From Streptomyces sp. NBC_01716 (lineage in GTDB: Bacteria; Actinomycetota; Actinomycetes; Streptomycetales; Streptomycetaceae): a stretch of 64,000 nt of DNA. Of the stretch, positions 59,773 through 64,000 are shown piece after piece. The translations under genes were made by a program, and so were the position numbers. Every line of letters begins with the position of its first letter. Position 1 is the first letter of the stretch. The notes beneath the pieces are model-generated. The model was given only the letters and a program-made list of their open reading frames with translations, did not search any database and had not been told where the DNA came from. The DNA is taken from assembly GCF_036248275.1 (NCBI RefSeq), contig NZ_CP109181.1, positions 7,192,001 through 7,256,000 of the forward strand, given 5' to 3'.

Positions 59773-60327
59773 ATGACGAGTGAGCCGGAGCAGCAGATCG
59801 GAGTGGGCAGCCCGGACGCGTTCCAGCGCCTGTGGACGCCCCACCGGATGGCCTACATCCAGGGCGAGAACAAGCCCACCAGCCCGGACGCCGGCGAGGG
59901 CTGTCCCTTCTGCTCCATCCCGCTCAAGTCGGACGAGGACGGGCTCGTCATCGCCCGCGGTGAGTCGGTCTACGCGGTGCTGAACCTGTATCCGTACAAC
60001 GGCGGCCATCTCCTGGTCGTACCGTTCCGGCACGTCGCCGACTACACGGAGCTCGACGACGCCGAGACCGCCGAACTGGCCCTCTTCACCAAGCAGGCGA
60101 TGACCGCGCTGCGTACGGCCTCCGGGGCGCACGGCTTCAACATCGGTATGAACCAGGGCACCGTGGCCGGCGCCGGCATCGCCGCCCATCTGCACCAGCA
60201 CGTCGTGCCACGCTGGGGCGGCGACGCCAACTTCATGCCGGTCATCGCCCGTACCCGGGTGCTGCCCCAACTCCTCGCCGACACCCGGGTGATGCTCGCC
60301 GACGCATGGCCGAAGGGCGACGCGTAG
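59773..60327 (+). CDS. HIT-domain nucleotide hydrolase/phosphorylase-like protein
   Basis: 184 residues from ATG 59773 (MTSEPEQQIG). CATATG (59758-59763) lies nine bases before it, suggesting a leaderless start; ATG 59761 is the alternative. GCPFCSIP is a zinc-type Cys pair and HLHQHVVPRWGGDANFMPV is the HIT triad with the central His nucleophile. The AYIQG...CPFC arrangement resembles mycobacterial AP4A phosphorylase, so dinucleoside-polyphosphate breakdown is a reasonable guess. Confidence 0.92.
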   Translation: MTSEPEQQIGVGSPDAFQRLWTPHRMAYIQGENKPTSPDAGEGCPFCSIPLKSDEDGLVIARGESVYAVLNLYPYNGGHLLVVPFRHVADYTELDDAETAELALFTKQAMTALRTASGAHGFNIGMNQGTVAGAGIAAHLHQHVVPRWGGDANFMPVIARTRVLPQLLADTRVMLADAWPKGDA

Positions 60328-60355
60328 GGCCTGTCGTCGGGATCAGGCCCCCTCG

Positions 60356-62011
60356 CTACGCGTCGTACACGTCGGCCTTCTTCGGTGTCGGGTCCTGGAC
60401 CGCGCCGCTGAGGGACGAGGAGCGGCTGCCGAAGCGCGCCGTGTCCACGCCGTTCTCGTCCAGCACGCGCAGGGCCGCCGCGTGCGCCACCCGCAGTACC
60501 GGCGTCGCCGCGCGCATCGCGTCGTCGGCCATGAAGCGGTGGCGCCACGGCTTGTCCGCCCAGACGTGCCGCAGACCGAACGGCTCGGGCAGCGACAGCT
60601 TCCCGCCGAGGAAGTCGAGGATCGGCGGATACCAGGTGAACGGGGCGCGCACCGCCAGCCGCACCGCCTCCTTCGCCTCCACCAGCGGCAGGTTGCGCGT
60701 CCTGGTCTCCCAGAAGCGGACCGTCTTGGCCGTCGTGACCGTCTTGGGCGAGGGCTTCGAGAAGAAGATGCCGTTCACCGGCCCCAGCGCGTGACCCGTC
60801 ACCTCGATACGCAGTGTCTCGTGCAGGACCGTCACCGTGATCATCATCGTGATGACCAACTGGCCGTCCCACAGCACGAACTGCACGCCCAGATAGTGCC
60901 TGTCACCCGCGCCGAACTGCTGGTGGTTGCAGATCCGCTGTATCTCGTGCGGCTTGACCTGGTACGTCTCGACGTCCTGGCCTTCCGGCCTGCTGACCGA
61001 TCCGGCGTTCTCGGCGACCGGCCGAACGATCCAGTGCTTCACCTCGGGCTTGGGGAAACCACCGGAGTTGAGCGGGCCGCGCTCCAGCATCTTCAGCTGG
61101 TCGTGCATCGCCCGTATCACGTCGTAACTGCGGAACTGGTGGATCTCCTTGCCGGCCTCTTTAGGAACCAGGTCCTCCGCGAGCGTCCAGCTGCCCCACC
61201 GGGTGCCCATGCCCAATATGCCCTTGGGACCGGCGTAGAAGACCGCGTTGGAACGCTGTTCGGCCGTCAGCTTCTCAAGACCGTGGCGCAGTTCCTCCCG
61301 CGCGGTCTCGTCGGGATGCCCAGGCACCGCTTCGGGCACCTTGGCGCCGAGGCCGCCGCCCGACAGGAGATCGCTCCAGCGGGCCCGCAGGTCCTTGGCC
61401 GTCGTCTCGCAGATCCGCTTGGCGAGCAGCCAGCCGATGACGGGCGCCACGATCACACCGCGCAGATACCAGCCGAGGAAGCCCGTGAACGGCAGCGCGA
61501 TCAGAAAGACCACGGCCAGCGCGGCGACACCGAACAGCAGCGCGCCGCCGATGGCACCGGCGTTCTTGTCCTTCGACCCCGCCAGCGTCCTGCGCAGCTG
61601 GAAGACGCCGATCCACAGCAGCATCCCCGGCAGGAACAGCAGGCCGAACACGACGGCCACCACGGTGAGCCGGGTGTCACGCTCCTTACGGATGCGGATC
61701 GCCGCCAGACAGTGCTCGACCACCGCCTGCGGTTCCGTACCGAAGGACTGGATCAGCGCGGCACGGCCGCCACCCAGCATCCGCGTCTGCACCGCGCGCG
61801 AGAACGCCTCACCCAGATTCGGCTCGAAGAGCGACACCTTGCCCTTCTTCACCGTCGACTTGTGCCACTCGCTGTCGGCCTTGAGGATCTCCTCGACGGA
61901 GCTGTCGCGATACGCCGCCGAGGCAAGGGCATGCGTCGCCGCCGTCTGCCCCGCCGACCCCTGGAGCGGAACCTGAGCCCCCGGAGAGAAATCGAATCCG
62001 TCCTGCGCCAC
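60356..62011 (-). CDS. Membrane protein of unknown function
   Basis: 551 residues from GTG 62011 (VAQDGFDFSPGAQVPLQG). Cytoplasmic N-terminus to about 110, then three or four membrane segments (VVAVVFGLLFLPGMLLWIGVF, ALLFGVAALAVVFLIALPFT, GWYLRGVIVAPVIGWLLA). A 340-residue soluble C-terminal part follows, with YAGPKGILGMGTRWGSW and HQQFGAGDRHYLGVQFVLWDGQ. I recognise no family. It is typical of long hypothetical proteins conserved in Streptomyces. Confidence 0.82.
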   Translation of the reverse strand: MAQDGFDFSPGAQVPLQGSAGQTAATHALASAAYRDSSVEEILKADSEWHKSTVKKGKVSLFEPNLGEAFSRAVQTRMLGGGRAALIQSFGTEPQAVVEHCLAAIRIRKERDTRLTVVAVVFGLLFLPGMLLWIGVFQLRRTLAGSKDKNAGAIGGALLFGVAALAVVFLIALPFTGFLGWYLRGVIVAPVIGWLLAKRICETTAKDLRARWSDLLSGGGLGAKVPEAVPGHPDETAREELRHGLEKLTAEQRSNAVFYAGPKGILGMGTRWGSWTLAEDLVPKEAGKEIHQFRSYDVIRAMHDQLKMLERGPLNSGGFPKPEVKHWIVRPVAENAGSVSRPEGQDVETYQVKPHEIQRICNHQQFGAGDRHYLGVQFVLWDGQLVITMMITVTVLHETLRIEVTGHALGPVNGIFFSKPSPKTVTTAKTVRFWETRTRNLPLVEAKEAVRLAVRAPFTWYPPILDFLGGKLSLPEPFGLRHVWADKPWRHRFMADDAMRAATPVLRVAHAAALRVLDENGVDTARFGSRSSSLSGAVQDPTPKKADVYDA

Positions 62012-62180
62012 TGTCCGCCCCCATCGCCGCGAGCATCCGCTGCTGCGCCCTTTTCCCAACTACCGTGCCCCGCACACCTGCTGAGCTGGGGCGCACCACA
62101 GCGTAACCCGGGGCACACACCCCGCGTCAGGGCGAAACCGGTCCCGGCACCGCGCGGCTCCCGTCTCCCGGGCGCCGCCC

Positions 62181-64000
62181 TCAGGCCATCACCTCGGCGG
62201 CGGCGCTCTCCCGGATCCGGTCGGCCACCTGGGCCGGCATCGCCTCGTGCCGGGCGTACGAGCGGCTGAACCGGCCCGTGCCGTGCGAGACCGACCGCAG
62301 ATCGATCGCGTACCGGCCGATCTCGATCTCCGGCACCTCCGCCCGTACGACCGTCCGTCCCGTCCCCGCCTGATCGGTGCCGACCACCCGGCCGCGCCGT
62401 GCCGACAGATCGCTCATCACGGGGCCCACGTACTCGTCGGGGACCACGACCTCCACGGTGGCGACCGGCTCCAGCAGTTCGATACGCGCCTGCCCGGACG
62501 CCTCACGCAGCGCGAGCGCGCCCGCCGTCTGGAAGGCGCCGTCCGAGGAGTCCACCGAGTGCGACTTCCCGTCCACCAGCGTCACCCGCACGTCGACCAG
62601 CGGGTGCCCGGCGGCCACACCGCGCGCCGCCTGCGCCCGGACGCCCTTCTCCACGGCGGGGATGAACTGCCGCGGCACCGCGCCCCCGACGACCCGGTCG
62701 ATGAACTCGACGCCGGAGCCGACGGGCAGCGGCTCGACCTCGATCTCGCAGATCGCGAACTGGCCGTGCCCGCCGGACTGTTTGACGAGCCGGCCGCGCC
62801 CGGACGCGGGCTCGCCGAAGGTCTCCCGGAGCGAGACCTTGTGCGGTACGACGTCCACCTGGACGCCGTACCGGTTGCGCAGCCGCTCCAGGGCCACGTC
62901 CATGTGTGCCTCGCCGAGGCACCAGAGGACCACCTGGCGGGTGGCCGGGTTCTGTTCCAGGCGCATCGTCGGATCCTCGGCGGCGAGCCGGGCGAGACCC
63001 TGCGAGAGCTTGTCCTCGTCCGACGTGCTGTGCGCCTCCACGGCGAGCGGCAGCAGCGGATCGGGCATCGTCCAGGGCCGCATCAGCAGCGGGTCGTCCG
63101 TGGCGGAGAGCGTGTCGCCCGTCTCGGCGTGCGACAGCTTCGCCACACACGCCAGATCGCCCGCGATACAGCTGTCCAGGATCCGCTGCTGCTTGCCGAA
63201 GGGCGCCGACAGCGCGCCGATCCGCTCGTCCACGTCGTGGTCCTCGTGGCCTCGGTCGGTGAGTCCGTGGCCGGAGACATGCACCGTCTCGTCGGGCCGC
63301 AGCGTGCCGGAGAAGACCCGGACCAGGGAGAGCCGGCCCACGTACGGGTCGGACGCCGTCTTGACCACCTCGGCGACCAGCGGGCCGCCCGGGTCGCAGC
63401 TCGGGCGCGGGCGCGCGGATCCGCGCGGTGTCGTCACCTCGGGCGCCCGGCGCTCCAGCGGGGTGGGGAAACCGCGCGTGATCAGTTCGAGCAGCTCGAC
63501 CGTCCCGAGACCTTGGCGCGCCCCGTCGGCGGCCGGCGCGGCCGCGAGGACGGGGTGGAAGACACCGCGGGCGACGGCCTTCTCCAGATCGTCCACGAGC
63601 GTGCGCTCGTCGATCTCGGCGCCGTCCAGATAGCGCTCCATCAGGGTCTCGTCCTCGCTCTCGGCGATGATCCCCTCGATCAGCCGGTCGCGGGCACCGT
63701 CGATGAGCGGCAGCCGGCCCGGGTCGGGCGCCAGCACCTCGCGGGCGCCGGACGAGTAGTCGTAGATCTTCCGTGTGAGGAGTCCGGTGAGCCCGGTGAC
63801 CGGCGCGTGCCCGTCGGGGCCCTCGGTGCCGTACACGGGGAGATACAGGGGCAGGACGGCGTCGGGGTCGGCACCGCCGAAGATGCCGCCGCAGACCCGC
63901 GTCAGCTCGTCGAAGCCCGTGCGCGCGGTCTCCAGATGCGTCACGACGATCGCGCGCGGCATGCCGACGGCGGCGCACTCCTCCCACATCGCGCGGGTGG
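62181..64000 (-). CDS. EF-G-like translational GTPase (EF-G2 type), N-terminus beyond the window
   Basis: 606 complete codons are visible and the frame is open at base 64000, so the start and the P-loop, G2 and G3 motifs are missing. The visible part begins in the late G domain (PRAIVVTHLETARTGFDELT) and continues through domain II (GRLSLVRVFSGTLRPDETVH), domain III (VLWCLGEAHMDVALERLRNRYG), domain IV (KQSGGHGQFAICEIEVEPL) and domain V (LEPVATVEVVVPDEYVGPVM). THLE replaces the usual NKxD, so nucleotide preference may differ. Resembles FusA2/EF-G-like proteins of actinobacteria, not the main translocase. Confidence 0.9.
   Translation of the reverse strand, partial: TRAMWEECAAVGMPRAIVVTHLETARTGFDELTRVCGGIFGGADPDAVLPLYLPVYGTEGPDGHAPVTGLTGLLTRKIYDYSSGAREVLAPDPGRLPLIDGARDRLIEGIIAESEDETLMERYLDGAEIDERTLVDDLEKAVARGVFHPVLAAAPAADGARQGLGTVELLELITRGFPTPLERRAPEVTTPRGSARPRPSCDPGGPLVAEVVKTASDPYVGRLSLVRVFSGTLRPDETVHVSGHGLTDRGHEDHDVDERIGALSAPFGKQQRILDSCIAGDLACVAKLSHAETGDTLSATDDPLLMRPWTMPDPLLPLAVEAHSTSDEDKLSQGLARLAAEDPTMRLEQNPATRQVVLWCLGEAHMDVALERLRNRYGVQVDVVPHKVSLRETFGEPASGRGRLVKQSGGHGQFAICEIEVEPLPVGSGVEFIDRVVGGAVPRQFIPAVEKGVRAQAARGVAAGHPLVDVRVTLVDGKSHSVDSSDGAFQTAGALALREASGQARIELLEPVATVEVVVPDEYVGPVMSDLSARRGRVVGTDQAGTGRTVVRAEVPEIEIGRYAIDLRSVSHGTGRFSRSYARHEAMPAQVADRIRESAAAEVMA

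Noticed and set aside
1..64000. CRISPR array, replication origin, rRNA operon, secondary-metabolite gene cluster
   Set aside because: No regularly spaced repeats, DnaA-box cluster, rRNA sequence or PKS/NRPS/terpene genes were seen.

Overview
The window is chromosomal DNA from a Streptomyces or a very close relative. It has very high G+C, third codon positions almost always G or C, frequent GTG starts, many four-base ATGA/GTGA overlaps, and lineage-typical genes (ssgB, CGNR zinc finger, SCO7613-type membrane protein, monomeric isocitrate dehydrogenase, argCJBDR). The order arg genes, glpQ, metNIQ, cobalamin genes, ssgB, thrS looks like a conserved core-chromosome segment. No rRNA, origin, CRISPR array, integrase or transposase was seen.

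Layout. 1-897: 3' part of a conserved gene on the minus strand, running off the left edge. 1014-10666: arginine biosynthesis, argCJBDR and argGH on the plus strand, each behind a promoter overlapped by an ARG-box-like repeat, with a YkuD-type secreted protein, a PPOX-family protein and a DUF488 protein between them. 10730-15221: isocitrate dehydrogenase, then a divergent TetR repressor and its DHA2 efflux pump. 15316-19476: small exported peptide, MoxR ATPase, DUF58, VWA protein and HtrA-like protease. The stop codon of the protease lies inside the end of a 187-bp MITE. 19723-25522: two-component system, PlsC, secreted glycerophosphodiesterase, GNAT, two small membrane proteins. 25791-28850: methionine ABC transporter metNIQ behind a short Cys-containing upstream ORF. 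29769-36219: cobalamin genes cobL, a bluB-cobT fusion with a 550-residue Pro/Glu-rich N-terminus, and cobA/cysG.

The most unusual part is 36212-42159. A SpoU/TrmH methyltransferase gene has a host-like 5' half joined to a lower-G+C foreign 3' half. Next come four foreign-looking genes: NhaC-type antiporter, HSL-family hydrolase, Lrp/AsnC regulator, and a 2,2-dialkylglycine decarboxylase-like enzyme. Then the last 17-18 codons of what appears to be the original trmH follow in frame with their own stop. I read this as an acquired catabolic cassette, plausibly for 2-aminoisobutyrate or other dialkylglycines, inserted with replacement of the trmH 3' half. An 11-base motif is shared between the decarboxylase promoter and the start of the regulator gene and may be the regulator's operator.

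42167-64000 returns to core genes: Ser/Thr kinase, small proteins, an APH-fold kinase, a minus-strand tRNA cluster (Gly-Cys-Val-Val-Val), pabB-pabC, GNAT, a DsbA-like protein, ssgB, two identical tRNA-Val(CAC) genes flanking a large membrane protein and an SRPBCC protein, a DnaQ-like exonuclease, thrS, a potassium channel, a HIT protein, a hypothetical membrane protein, and an EF-G-like GTPase cut by the right edge. Several genes have a -10 hexamer 6-9 bases before the start codon and no Shine-Dalgarno, suggesting leaderless transcripts.
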